Assembly: GCA_021927905.1 (NCBI GenBank)
Contig: BLLK01000023.1
Coordinates: forward strand, 372,001 to 436,000
DNA length: 64,000 nt
Source: Chaetoceros tenuissimus
Lineage: Eukaryota; Bacillariophyta; Thalassiosirophyceae; Chaetocerotales; Chaetocerotaceae
Direction: 5' to 3'
Shown: piece by piece, positions 41,746 to 53,700 of the stretch
Numbering within the stretch: the stretch's first letter is position 1
Layout of the letters: each line of letters opens with the position of its first letter
Position numbers and translations under genes: made by a program
Notes under the pieces: generated by a model
Database searches by the model: none
What the model was told of the DNA's origin: nothing
What the model saw: only the letters and a program-made list of their open reading frames with translations

Positions 41746-43899
41746 ATGAAGCCTATCCTGCCACCACCTAGGAATTCCCGGTCTAGAAGGGAGAGAGCAA
41801 AAGACTCCGTGTCCAAAGTAAATGAAGTAGTCAAGTCATGGCTTCCATTTGAAGATGAAATTGTTCCATCTCTTTCCAGCGATAGCTTTGATCAGGAATT
41901 TAATGAAAGGCCACAGTATGGTGTAGCAATCTCCACTTCTGAATCCTGTTCTAGTGACGACTATGAGAATCCTGGTAGAATTGAGATTGAGCTTGGAGCC
42001 AATCCTAATTCCTCCAGTCACATGGAACAATTCCTTTCTTCTTGGAACTGGGGAGATGAGTCTCGTGCTGCATCTACTTCGCATTTAAGAAATATCGTTC
42101 CTGTACCGCCGCCTTCTCGATCATATTCCAATAATGACTCAGCATCTGTCAACAGTAGTAGCAATAGTGTGTCCACCGATCGAGTTTCAAACATTGGCAA
42201 CAAAAAGATTCGCAAAGGTTTGCAAAAGAATAGAAGTGCTTCCATCCCACCTAGACGTGATAATACCAAAACTACAGGAAGAGGCAGGTCTGCCAGTCAA
42301 AATCGTTCTACTGCCTCACCATCTGTACCAAGAAGAGGTCGTAGCATTTCCATCAGTCGTAAAAAATTACCTGGAAAACCAAAGTCGAAGCAAGCTGAGA
42401 AAGTGAATAAAAAAGATAAAGTTTCCAAGAGATCCAGATCTAAATCCATTGTGAGACTAGGGTTCAAGTCAAAAGCTTCCAAAGATAAGAAAAAGGATAA
42501 AAGCAAGGAAGACGAAGGAGTAGTGGTCGTTGATGCAACTGTAAATGGTAGAAACAATACTTCAATGGATAGACGAGCAAATCCACTCCCAATGTCACCG
42601 GTGTTGAGTATTACCCCTACGGCTCCTAACCCAGAGACTCCTGTGGAATTTCTGACTCCGACCAATCAACCAATTCCAAGAGAGAGTTTCCATAGTATTG
42701 AACAAGCTACAGTCGTTCTTCCAAGTGTAATTCATACTAGAGAACTGCTCGAAACTTCAGTATACAACAATGAAGCTACTGGAATCTGGATTACAACCAT
42801 CAACATGAGTCAAAAGGAAAGAGTCAATAAAGCAAATGCTGGTAAATACCTCAAGGCCTTCTCATTCCAGACACAGAATGAAGCGATTGAATCAGCATAT
42901 GCCAATGCACCTCCAAAAATGTTGCCATTCGATGAATATCCATTTTGTTTTCTGTGTAGTACTCAATTCTCGGTATTTAAACGCGCTTCCCATTGTCGTA
43001 ATTGTGGAGTATGTATCTGTAATGGATGTTCTGTTAGTTGGAACAAGGTGAATATTCCAGAAACATACAACATCAAGGGTGAAACATCCATCAAAGTTTG
43101 TAAATCATGTGACTCTGTTTCCAATCTGTTCAAGACTGCACTTTTAGAGGGTAATTATGCCAATGCCATCAAGATCTACAACACTGGAAATGTCAATTTG
43201 AGATGTCCATTAGTTACTAATAAAGGATTGGAGTCCATGTTGCCCATTCATTGTGCAGCAGAAGGTGGAAGTCTTGACTTATTGGAGTGGTTGGTAGAAG
43301 TTCATTTCTGTCCTCTCAAACGTATCCGAACATCCAATAGAATTAAGAACCAGCATGCAGATGAATTAATCACAACTTCCAAGGGAAGAAGTGTTTTGGA
43401 AATTGCAATGGCCAACCAGTCAGTAGAGATCCTCCGTTATCTTGTTTGTGATAAAGGCATTAGTGTTGATGGAGTCAAAGACCTTACAGTAGCTTTGAAA
43501 GCTCTCGAAGCAGTTCTAAGAGCTCCTCAATATAATGATGGGGAAGGAATGATCATGAGTCCAAGTGAACGTGCAAATGCAATGGCACCACCAACACCTG
43601 AACTGGCTCGTATTAGTAACGGATTGCCAAACTTTACAATTAGTGCTCCAGATTCATTTTCCGAGAGTGACGATGAATCACCAAAGAATGACAATGAGAT
43701 GTATGGCGACGACAGCGACGATGATCAATCTGTAGCCACCACTGTCCGTGACCAGTGCATCATTTGTTATGACAATAGTATTGATTGTGTCATTACACCA
43801 TGTGGACATCAAATCTGTTGTCTCCAATGTTCCAAGAACATGTCTTCCTGTCCAGTGTGCAATGTAGATTGCAAATTCATTCGCATCTTTCGACCATAA
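41746..43899 (+). CDS. FYVE-like / ankyrin / RING protein
   Basis: Intronless, 717 residues. The N-terminal about 300 residues are disordered, Ser/Arg/Lys-rich (RSRSKSIVR). A FYVE-type zinc finger lies at about 398-456 (CFLCSTQFSVFKRASHCRNCG, CNGCS, CKSCD); its core RASHCRNCG differs from the canonical RxHHCRxCG, so PI3P binding is uncertain. Two ankyrin-like repeats follow (LPIHCAAEGGSLDLLEWLVE, SVLEIAMANQSVEILRYLV). The C-terminal RING (CIICYDNSIDCVITPCGHQICCLQC, CPVC) is of the MULAN/XIAP-like C3HC4 type. The set suggests an endosomal E3 ligase. Confidence 0.88.
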   Translation: MKPILPPPRNSRSRRERAKDSVSKVNEVVKSWLPFEDEIVPSLSSDSFDQEFNERPQYGVAISTSESCSSDDYENPGRIEIELGANPNSSSHMEQFLSSWNWGDESRAASTSHLRNIVPVPPPSRSYSNNDSASVNSSSNSVSTDRVSNIGNKKIRKGLQKNRSASIPPRRDNTKTTGRGRSASQNRSTASPSVPRRGRSISISRKKLPGKPKSKQAEKVNKKDKVSKRSRSKSIVRLGFKSKASKDKKKDKSKEDEGVVVVDATVNGRNNTSMDRRANPLPMSPVLSITPTAPNPETPVEFLTPTNQPIPRESFHSIEQATVVLPSVIHTRELLETSVYNNEATGIWITTINMSQKERVNKANAGKYLKAFSFQTQNEAIESAYANAPPKMLPFDEYPFCFLCSTQFSVFKRASHCRNCGVCICNGCSVSWNKVNIPETYNIKGETSIKVCKSCDSVSNLFKTALLEGNYANAIKIYNTGNVNLRCPLVTNKGLESMLPIHCAAEGGSLDLLEWLVEVHFCPLKRIRTSNRIKNQHADELITTSKGRSVLEIAMANQSVEILRYLVCDKGISVDGVKDLTVALKALEAVLRAPQYNDGEGMIMSPSERANAMAPPTPELARISNGLPNFTISAPDSFSESDDESPKNDNEMYGDDSDDDQSVATTVRDQCIICYDNSIDCVITPCGHQICCLQCSKNMSSCPVCNVDCKFIRIFRP

Positions 43900-44102
43900 C
43901 GAGTAGGTATTTCATAGCTTTACAATATTCATTCGATGAACGAGGCATCGTTACCATAGAACACTGCACGATGCAAAAACATGTGAATATTTTCCTATCC
44001 TACAAAGAAACATTACTAGTAAACGTAAACCAAAGAATTCATAAAAAATGTCTAGAGTTTCCACCTTCTATTATTATATTAAATTATTTATTCATATTCA
44101 AC

Positions 44103-44852
44103 TCATGGTCTAGCATCTGTTACATCCAAAACTAAAGGATCAGCGGCCTTGATAAAATCAGAAACGGCCATACCCAACTTCAAATGAATATGACCTCCAC
44201 CCATCCAAATAAAAGGACTCATACCCTTAGTCTCTGTAATAGCTTTAGACAAAACAATAGGTACATTTTCCTTCATTCCAAAAGGTGTCACAGCATTATG
44301 ACTATAATCGGTCAAACGAGCATTATCCTCCTCGGACGCCACTCGAAAGTCAAACTTGCTAAAGTCCAAACGTTCCTTGACAGGTACAAGCGCCCGAATT
44401 TCCGATTGTAACTTTTTATTGTTAATGGCAGTTTCATACTGTAAAATAACTAAATAGAATCTTGAATAATTTCTTTCGTGTGCACATGATGCATCGTATG
44501 ATTTATTCTCCATAAGCATACTTTTACACAGTTGAAAGGTCGATGATGCACCTAATAATTTGGCACGTTGTTCAAGTTTCAGAGTGTAGTAGTTCTCAGG
44601 CACCCATTTGAATACCGAGGAATAGATTTTCTGAGCAATAACTGCATTTTTGGCTCTGGATACTTCTTCCTTTTGTTTCTCTGATGGCTTCAAGTTCTCA
44701 GGGAAATTACGTTTCTGTTCAAAAAGGTTTACTTTTGTAACAAGATCGGAGATGCTATTAGGGGAGGATCCTGAGCTTGATGCTGCAGTTGGAGATGACC
44801 CAAGGGACAGCAGAGCAAAACTCTTTACTGCAAGACTATATTCGTCGTCCAT
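44103..44852 (-). CDS. YbaK/ProX-type aminoacyl-tRNA deacylase domain protein
   Basis: Intronless, 249 residues, ATG at 44852. The C-terminal about 130 residues show the YbaK fold: YLVILQYETAIN, ASEEDNARLTDYSHNAVTPFGM, then IWMGGGHIHLKLGMAVSDFIKA. HNAVTPFG and GGGH correspond to conserved substrate-pocket segments of the family. Such proteins hydrolyse mischarged tRNA. The N-terminal about 100 residues are specific to this protein (helical, AKNAVIAQKIYSSVFKWVPENYY). Related stand-alone eukaryotic proteins have the same layout, but their substrate is unproven. Confidence 0.85.
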   Translation of the reverse strand: MDDEYSLAVKSFALLSLGSSPTAASSSGSSPNSISDLVTKVNLFEQKRNFPENLKPSEKQKEEVSRAKNAVIAQKIYSSVFKWVPENYYTLKLEQRAKLLGASSTFQLCKSMLMENKSYDASCAHERNYSRFYLVILQYETAINNKKLQSEIRALVPVKERLDFSKFDFRVASEEDNARLTDYSHNAVTPFGMKENVPIVLSKAITETKGMSPFIWMGGGHIHLKLGMAVSDFIKAADPLVLDVTDARP

Positions 44853-45239
44853 GTTGATGTTTGAAGTTATACAAGGGAGCGCTATACTATGAAAAAGTAT
44901 AGTGCCTCAGCTATTGAATTAGAGATGCAATGTAGTAAAAAGAGCACCAATCTTCTCTCTTCTCGAGATATGGATATAGGGATAATAACCTACTTTCAGA
45001 CTACTTGTCGGTCAGACTACTACAATAAGTACAGCATTGTCCTTTTTGCAATTCTACAATTCATGGGGTTCAAGAAATATGAAACATCCTTTCAAAAGTA
45101 AAAGTAACTGTACAAATTCCATTTCATTATTTTTTTCTTACTCCAAATTATAGCAACCTGTGCCTTTTTAGAATTTTCAATTTGTCTATAACCACAAAAA
45201 ATCGTAGTGCATTTATTTAAAATAAATTTATTACAATAT
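44853..45239. other. Intergenic, no supported gene
   Basis: Between the YbaK gene and the outer end of the left palindrome arm. AT-rich, with nothing recognised. Confidence 0.4.
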
Positions 45240-48200
45240 GTGAAACATCTACGGTATAGCTAGACTGCCAAATAGTTGGTGCATACAAGTATAACAGTCT
45301 TTTCTCTTCCACGGTCATTCTAGGTTTAAAGATTGTTGAAAAGATGAAAGTTGCGCCATTACTATGTCTTTCTCAGAGGCAACATTAGACAATTTTCATG
45401 TTGTCTGAGTATACTAGATAAACTAATTCATACCAATCCACCAAAAAGTAACAAATAGACAAATATTTACATGCTTTGCTCCACAATACACTCTTTTTAA
45501 GCTCATCTCATACTACACAAGACCCCATTATGGTAGTACATGGCCAAATACAACACACAACAAATACGGAGCAGCAATCGCTCAAAACTTAACACTGGTT
45601 GCAGCTCTGACGACAATTCTCAAGCACGTCTCCGTTGGCAAATTCTTCGTTACAATACTTGGAAATACGTTTCTCTTTTTTCCTCTGATTTGAAACAAGC
45701 CATCTGCACCTTTTCCATGTATTTGGTGACTTCTCAAACTTGAAAGAAGCATCATCTGCGCAAGGCGTATAAGCTGCAATATCTTCAGTGGCAGTGGTAG
45801 TGGTGGAATCGTCACATGCATCGCATGACATAGGGCAAATTGATTTGACACGATCAAGTCCACAGTATCTTGACTTTCTCCGTTCTCTTCTTTTCGAATT
45901 TTTGGTGATCCATGAACATTCTACAAATGAAGTCTCGTCATTGATAAGATAGAATGTAGCATCAACTTCGTCAGCGCAAAAGGCTACTACTGTAGTCTCT
46001 TGTGTTGGAGAACTCGAAGGATCCTCTATGATAATCTAGTAATGGAGATGGAAAGTATATTAGTATGATATTGGCACAAGAAATGTTTTGATTTGGATAT
46101 GTAAAGATTCACAAAACTTACTGGAGTTGTGATCGCTTCAGTCGGTGCAGAAGTAGGTGCAGGAGTAGGTGGAGCCTCGCATCTATTATTACTGTTCCGA
46201 AATGTTCCTTCTGGACATACACATGAGTCCCCAGATGGGGTATTGATAAATGTTTGTTCACATTGACATTGTGCTCTATATGGTCTGAAGTTAGTCAGAG
46301 TCGTACATGAGCCTGCTCTATTACAGTTGTTGAATTTACAAGGATCGCGAAGAGTAGGAGAGCTGGATGGTTCCGATGAAGGTTTGACACTAGGCATTGA
46401 AGATGGTTCCAATGAAGGCTCTGTTGAAGGAAGCAAACTTGGCTGATCCGATGGGGCATCAGAAGGCACATCGCTCGGAATTGATGACGGAAGCAAACTT
46501 GGCTGATCTGAAGGAATATCAGAAGGCACATCGCTCGGAATTGATGACGGGAGCAAACTTGGCTGATCCGATGGTATATCTGATGGAATATCCGATGGCA
46601 GATCCGAAGGCATCGATGACGGAAGCAAACTTGGCTGATCTGAGGGAATGTCTGAAGGGATATCAGAAGGGCTCAATGAAGGCAAGGTACTTGGTGATGA
46701 CGAAGGTAAGCTGCTAGGCATTGAAGATGGAGAGCAACTTGGTACAACTGCTGTCAAAGTTGGTACTACACTGAATGAGATTGTACCTCTATTTGTAGCA
46801 CAGAATGTATTAACTCCTGGTCCGAGTATCATTTGGAACTCTACTTGACCATTAGCATCAACTAAGCCATTGAAAGTATCCTGATCAATCGTCAAGGTTC
46901 TAGTATCGGTACAGCAGTCACTATTAGAGCAAGCGTTGAAATACCCCCCAACACCAACTTTCCCCAAAAGTGAGGTTTGAGAGCAAGCATCGCGAGTATA
47001 GATATCAATGTGTTCATTTGATTGACCGCCACCAATATCACCAGTGTATGTAAAAGTAACCGACACGTCACTTCTAGCATATGGCATGTTAGCAAAGGTA
47101 AATGTGAGAGTGCTTGAAGCTGTATTTACACTTTGTGTAAAAGTGATTGGTGTACTGGTCGGCATGGACGATGGAAAGAGACTTGAGGATGGTACTATGC
47201 TTGGTGATACAGACGGAGAGACCGATGGTTTCACAGACGGCGAGACCGATGGCTTTGCAGAAGGTGCGACCGATGGTGACACGGATGGTTTTACAGATGG
47301 TCTGGCTGATGGCTTCGCAGACGGAGACTGACTCGGCTGAACATTGATAACAGAAGAGATAATGGTTAGAAAATTATACATGAATAAGAAACATAAACAC
47401 TTCAAACTATCTTTGATTTATTGCAATCGTTGTGTCTCTAAACAACTTACACTTTCTGTGTCTGGGCAGTCTATTAATATTAAAAATGGAAATACAATTA
47501 GAATTGTCAAGAATATGAAAAAGAAACAAAGTGTCTGTTGATGCAACTCGTACTACTCACCAACATAAGGCATACAAGTCAATCCACTAATGGGAGAAGT
47601 GGAATAGTAAATTGCCTTGTAGGTATTACCACATTTTGCATCGTTCCAAATACCAGGAGACAACCAATTGAATTGTACGCAATCTTCATTGCCTGAATTG
47701 TTTGGCTCACCAGATGACCAGTTGGTGTATGTCATAGATCTACCATCAGGAAATACCCAATTTCCTTCTGATGTACGATCATTTCCACCTACCCATGCAG
47801 ATCCGCCAGTCAATTGGGTCAATCTTGCGTTTTGTTCAGGGCAACGGATTGACACCAAGTCTGCTCCATAGGTTGCGGCTGTTTGTTGACTAGATGACCA
47901 TGAGAGCTCTTGTGACTGGAGACATATGTAACCTGCTGGATCTGGTACTGTTGGCTATTGATTTGGAGTAAAGATATGAGTTAGATATTGATCTACTGAG
48001 TAATATGTTTGTACTTAGCATCATACTTACACTTGCTGTGGGATGTACAGACGGAGATACCGACGGCTTTGATGAAGGTTTCGAAGAGGGTTTGCTTGAA
48101 GGACTTCGAGAGGGTTTTGCCGACGGCTTTGATGAAGGTTTAGATGACGGTTGTGGTGATCTTGTCGGAGCACTTGTAATTGTACATGCCTGAGCTAAAC

Positions 48201-49292
48201 TAATTGTTGTTGGATACAGCTGGGTACAACCTTCCTCAAGATAATAGGTATTTCCTGCAAGAAGTGTATACTGAGGTGGAGTAGCTAAAGTACAATCGTT
48301 GGGAAAGTCGTAGTAAACCCAATCGTTTTTTGGATTATTGCAAGTACTTGATTGGAAACTTATCCCCCCAATACAATCAGCAGCAGCACCAACATTTGCC
48401 CTACTATAGTTATTGAGCACGCCGTCTGGAGTAAGCGCTTGTGTATTTTGATTTGCATCCCGAATATTCATTGTTCCTGCTACACTTGCACTTGACAAAT
48501 TTCCATGCCAGTGTTCTACAAGAATACGAAGAACCCCTCCATTAGTTTGGCAATAACGAACTTCAGTTCCATGAGCTGAGACTTGATGGACTTGACCTGC
48601 TAGTGAGGCCAATAGAAGAAGAGCCTTTGCAGAGAAATTCATAGGTTCCTATAAAAAAGTTGATAGAATGATGGAAGATATTAGAAATGTTTTGATTGAA
48701 ATTAAAAACGACAGAAAAAAACAACTTCTGTAGCCTAGTGTCGAGTACTGATTACTGAATCATATGCAAATGGTATTGTCATATCTTGACTGTAGTTGTA
48801 TGAATAAAGTATGGTAGCATACATTTATAATGCCGAAGAGAACTTACGGTTTTCAAGAATGGAACGAAAATTGCTCAAACAAATTGAGTGTTTATTTTTG
48901 CTTTTCTCAAAATAATGAGATGATCAAAATGAAAACATTTTGAAAGTAGTACGTTGGGCGAGGTAGGAACATCGTAATCACTTGATTGTTCGAGAGTTCG
49001 ATGCTGTTGAAAATTTGGAAGGGAGTAAACGTTGAGGTTTTGATTTGCGTTTGGAATGAGTAGGAAGTATACCATGCATGTACGGTGTTGAAATTTTTGT
49101 AGGGTCCGTGCGTTGTATTTTTTCACTTTCTTTGATAGGGTTTGTTGGTGGTGATTTCTGTCACTTTTTTCATCTTCCACTGTGGCTACCGAGGGAGTAA
49201 TTTCTTTAACGGAGCTAAAAAGCATGAAATGGAAAGGAAGGTTTATGCTGGTGAATGCCACGTAACTTTCTTCAACGTCGATTGTTCTGTCC
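45240..49292. repeat. Left arm of a large inverted repeat
   Basis: Reverse-complement match to about 50115-54220. The outer end is placed where similarity fades (GCTAGACTGCCAAATAG here against its counterpart near 54190-54220). The inner end lies at the junction CGACGTTGAAGAAAGTTACG. Inner exons and promoter look identical; the 3' ends and outer flank carry many differences. Confidence 0.9.
45589..48642 (-). CDS. Secreted C-type lectin / EGF / Ser-Pro-rich protein, left copy
   Basis: Five exons: 48642-48031, 47954-47561, 47470-47451 (20 nt), 47336-46122, 46035-45589; 895 residues. It has a signal peptide (MNFSAKALLLLASLAG..VSA), a Cys-rich N-domain, a PSSKPSSKPS linker, and a C-type lectin domain with WVGGNDRTSEGNW, YTNWSSGEPNNSGNEDC and WNDAKC (the EPN and WND motifs that bind Ca2+ and mannose-type sugars). 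Then come a PSVKPSVSPS linker, a beta-rich domain (about 130 aa), a PSDIPSDQPSLLPSS region, an EGF-like module (CNRAGSC..CQCE..CVC) and two C-terminal Cys modules (W..KR..YC..SC..C). A cell-surface or wall role is likely. It differs from the right copy by 8 fewer Ser/Pro residues and a few substitutions. Confidence 0.9.
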
Positions 49293-50767
49293 TTGAATGT
49301 CATTCTTCCGCAAAGTACGTACAACATATTTAATTTCGTACCTACTTTCCACTGTACGAACTAAATTCCATGAAGATAATTTTTAATTTTTTGATTCATT
49401 CTCAGGTTCATATGTATGTACTGGTAGGGAAGATAGATAGAGGTACATCTCATGCTTCTTTATTGGATCTTCAATACATTAAATGTTGAGATGTAGAGGT
49501 TTTCTAGAAGCAATAAGCTCCACCATTTAACTCATTCACAACAACAGTAGTGGAATTTTGGTAATTCATTTTTTTGGTTGTGCTTTGGTGGTTTGTTTTA
49601 AGAGACGAAGAGCGAATTACTGCTTCCCAAGTATTCCGCAGATCTCTTGAAAAATCTAGGTATTGCAATAACCTGTGTGGTATTGATCCGTTCAATTTAT
49701 AACTTGGTCACACCATTGAATAAACAGTTGATGAAACATCAGAGGGTGGTAGTGAAACTAGAAAGAAGATGATATGTACAAACATAAACTTCAAAATGTA
49801 CCATACCGTTGCAACTACACCTTCTTTTTTATGGTACCGATTTGATTCGATTCATTCCCTCTCTTCACGTAGGTACGTAGGTACACACTCTTCAGTATAT
49901 CCCTTCCTAAAAGACGTTTTAAGTCAGAAACAGAAAGCTACATGGCAGAAACAGAAGTTACGTGGCATTCACCAGCATAAACCTTCCTTTCCATTTCATG
50001 CTTTTTAGCTCCGTTACAGAACAATAGCATAAACCTTCCTTTCCATTTCATGCTTTTTAGCTCCGTTACAGAACAATAGCATAAACCTCCCTTTCCATTT
50101 CATGCTTTTTAGCTCCGTTACAGAACAATCGACGTTGAAGAAAGTTACGTGGCATTCACCAGCATAAACCTTCCTTTCCATTTCATGCTTTTTAGCTCCG
50201 TTAAAGAAATTACTCCCTCGGTAGCCACAGTGGAAGATGAAAAAAGTGACAGAAATCACCACCAACAAACCCTATCAAAGAAAGTGAAAAAATACAACGC
50301 ACGGACCCTACAAAAATTTCAACACCGTACATGCATGGTATACTTCCTACTCATTCCAAACGCAAATCAAAACCTCAACGTTTACTCCCTTCCAAATTTT
50401 CAACAGCATCGAACTCTCGAACAATCAAGTGATTACGATGTTCCTACCTCGCCCAACGTACTACTTTCAAAATGTTTTCATTTTGATCATCTCATTATTT
50501 TGAGAAAAGCAAAAATAAACACTCAATTTGTTTGAGCAATTTTCGTTCCATTCTTGAAAACCGTAAGTTCTCTTCGGCATTATAAATGTATGCTACCATA
50601 CTTTATTCATACAACTACAGTCAAGATATGACAATACCATTTGCATATGATTCAGTAATCAGTACTCGACACTAGGCTACAGAAGTTGTTTTTTTCTGTC
50701 GTTTTTAATTTCAATCAAAACATTTCTAATATCTTCCATCATTCTATCAACTTTTTTATAGGAACCT
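48643..50767. promoter_or_regulatory. Shared head-to-head promoter region of the lectin pair
   Basis: About 650 bases upstream of each lectin gene lie inside the arms and look identical, so both copies should carry the same promoter. Between the arms, about 49293-50114 is unique spacer plus a 52-bp array. Open frames of 128-150 codons here (48875-49327 and its mirror 50149-50535) are the same arm sequence read antisense to the genes. They resemble no known protein and are not called. Confidence 0.6.
49974..50129. repeat. 52-bp tandem repeat, three units, at the palindrome centre
   Basis: Units start at 49974, 50026 and 50078 and are nearly identical (AGCATAAACCTTCCTTTCC, then TTTTTAGCTCCGTTACAG). 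A fourth, partial copy lies inside the right arm at about 50161. The unit copies the inner edge of the arm, including CATTCACCAGCATAAACC. Confidence 0.85.
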
Positions 50768-53700
50768 ATGAATTTCTCTGCAAAGGCTCTTCTTCTATTG
50801 GCCTCACTAGCAGGTCAAGTCCATCAAGTCTCAGCTCATGGAACTGAAGTTCGTTATTGCCAAACTAATGGAGGGGTTCTTCGTATTCTTGTAGAACACT
50901 GGCATGGAAATTTGTCAAGTGCAAGTGTAGCAGGAACAATGAATATTCGGGATGCAAATCAAAATACACAAGCGCTTACTCCAGACGGCGTGCTCAATAA
51001 CTATAGTAGGGCAAATGTTGGTGCTGCTGCTGATTGTATTGGGGGGATAAGTTTCCAATCAAGTACTTGCAATAATCCAAAAAACGATTGGGTTTACTAC
51101 GACTTTCCCAACGATTGTACTTTAGCTACTCCACCTCAGTATACACTTCTTGCAGGAAATACCTATTATCTTGAGGAAGGTTGTACCCAGCTGTATCCAA
51201 CAACAATTAGTTTAGCTCAGGCATGTACAATTACAAGTGCTCCGACAAGATCACCACAACCGTCATCTAAACCTTCATCAAAGCCGTCGGCAAAACCCTC
51301 TCGAAGTCCTTCAAGCAAACCCTCTTCGAAACCTTCATCAAAGCCGTCGGTATCTCCGTCTGTACATCCCACAGCAAGTGTAAGTATGATGCTAAGTACA
51401 AACATATTACTCAGTAGATCAATATCTAACTCATATCTTTACTCCAAATCAATAGCCAACAGTACCAGATCCAGCAGGTTACATATGTCTCCAGTCACAA
51501 GAGCTCTCATGGTCATCTAGTCAACAAACAGCCGCAACCTATGGAGCAGACTTGGTGTCAATCCGTTGCCCTGAACAAAACGCAAGATTGACCCAATTGA
51601 CTGGCGGATCTGCATGGGTAGGTGGAAATGATCGTACATCAGAAGGAAATTGGGTATTTCCTGATGGTAGATCTATGACATACACCAACTGGTCATCTGG
51701 TGAGCCAAACAATTCAGGCAATGAAGATTGCGTACAATTCAATTGGTTGTCTCCTGGTATTTGGAACGATGCAAAATGTGGTAATACCTACAAGGCAATT
51801 TACTATTCCACTTCTCCCATTAGTGGATTGACTTGTATGCCTTATGTTGGTGAGTAGTACGAGTTGCATCAACAGACACTTTGTTTCTTTTTCATATTCT
51901 TGACAATTCTAATTGTATTTCCATTTTTAATATTAATAGACTGCCCAGACACAGAAAGTGTAAGTTGTTTAGAGACACAACGATTGCAATAAATCAAAGA
52001 TAGTTTGAAGTGTTTATGTTTCTTATTCATGTATAATTTTCTAACCATTATCTCTTCTGTTATCAATGTTCAGCCGAGTCAGTCTCCGTCTGCGAAGCCA
52101 TCAGCCAGACCATCTGTAAAACCATCCGTGTCACCATCGGTCGCACCTTCTGCAAAGCCATCAGCCAGGCCATCTGTAAAACCATCGGTCTCGCCGTCTG
52201 TGAAACCATCGGTCTCTCCGTCTGTATCACCAAGCATAGTACCATCCTCAAGTCTCTTTCCATCGTCCATGCCGACCAGTACACCAATCACTTTTACACA
52301 AAGTGTAAATACAGCTTCAAGCACTCTCACATTTACCTTTGCTAACATGCCATATGCTAGAAGTGACGTGTCGGTTACTTTTACATACACTGGTGATATT
52401 GGTGGCGGTCAATCAAATGAACACATTGATATCTATACTCGCGATGCTTGCTCTCAAACCTCACTTTTGGGGAAAGTTGGTGTTGGGGGGTATTTCAACG
52501 CTTGCTCTAATAGTGACTGCTGTACCGATACTAGAACCTTGACGATTGATCAGGATACTTTCAATGGCTTAGTTGATGCTAATGGTCAAGTAGAGTTCCA
52601 AATGATACTCGGACCAGGAGTTAATACATTCTGTGCTACAAATAGAGGTACAATCTCATTCAGTGTAGTACCAACTTTGACAGCAGTTGTACCAAGTTGC
52701 TCTCCATCTTCAATGCCTAGCAGCTTACCTTCGTCATCACCAAGTACCTTGCCTTCATTGAGCCCTTCTGATATCCCTTCAGACATTCCCTCAGATCAGC
52801 CAAGTTTGCTTCCGTCATCGATGCCTTCGGATCTGCCATCGGATATTCCATCAGATATACCATCGGATCAGCCAAGTTTGCTCCCGTCATCAATTCCGAG
52901 CGATGTGCCTTCTGATATTCCTTCAGATCAGCCAAGTTTGCTTCCGTCATCAATTCCGAGCGATGTGCCTTCTGATACCCCATCGGATCAGCCAAGTTTG
53001 CTTCCTTCAACAGAGCCTTCATTGGAACCATCTTCAATGCCTAGTGTCAAACCTTCATCGGAACCATCCAGCTCTCCTACTCTTCGCGATCCTTGTAAAT
53101 TCAACAACTGTAATAGAGCAGGCTCATGTACGACTCTGACTAACTTCAGACCATATAGAGCACAATGTCAATGTGAACAAACATTTATCAATACCCCATC
53201 TGGGGACTCATGTGTATGTCCAGAAGGAACATTTCGGAACAGTAATAATAGATGCGAGGCTCCACCTACTCCTGCACCTACTTCTGCACCGACTGAAGCG
53301 ATCACAACTCTAGTAAGTTTTGTGAATCTTTACATATCCAAATCAAAACATTTCTTGTGCCAATATCATACTAATATACTTTCCATCTCCATTACTAGAT
53401 TATCATAGAGGATCCTTCGAGTTCTCCAACACAAGAGACTACAGTAGTAGCCTTTTGCGCTGACGAAGTTGATGCTACATTCTATCTTATCAATGACGAG
53501 ACTTCATTTGTAGAATGTTCATGGATCACCAAAAATTCGAAAAGAAGAGAACGGAGAAAGTCAAGATACTGTGGACTTGATCGTGTCAAATCAATTTGCC
53601 CTATCTCATGCGATGCATGTGACGATTCCACCACTACCACTGCCACTGAAGATATTGCAGCTTATACGCCTTGCGCAGATGATGCTTCTTTCAAGTTTGA

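Noticed and set aside
46648-47331. Gly/Asp-rich antisense frames (DGETDGFTDG)
   Set aside because: They are the reverse strand of the Ser/Pro repeat exon.
50149-50535. 128-codon frame in the palindrome arm, mirrored at 48875-49327
   Set aside because: It exists twice only because the arms are copies. It has no domain and lies in the lectin promoter region, antisense in one arm.
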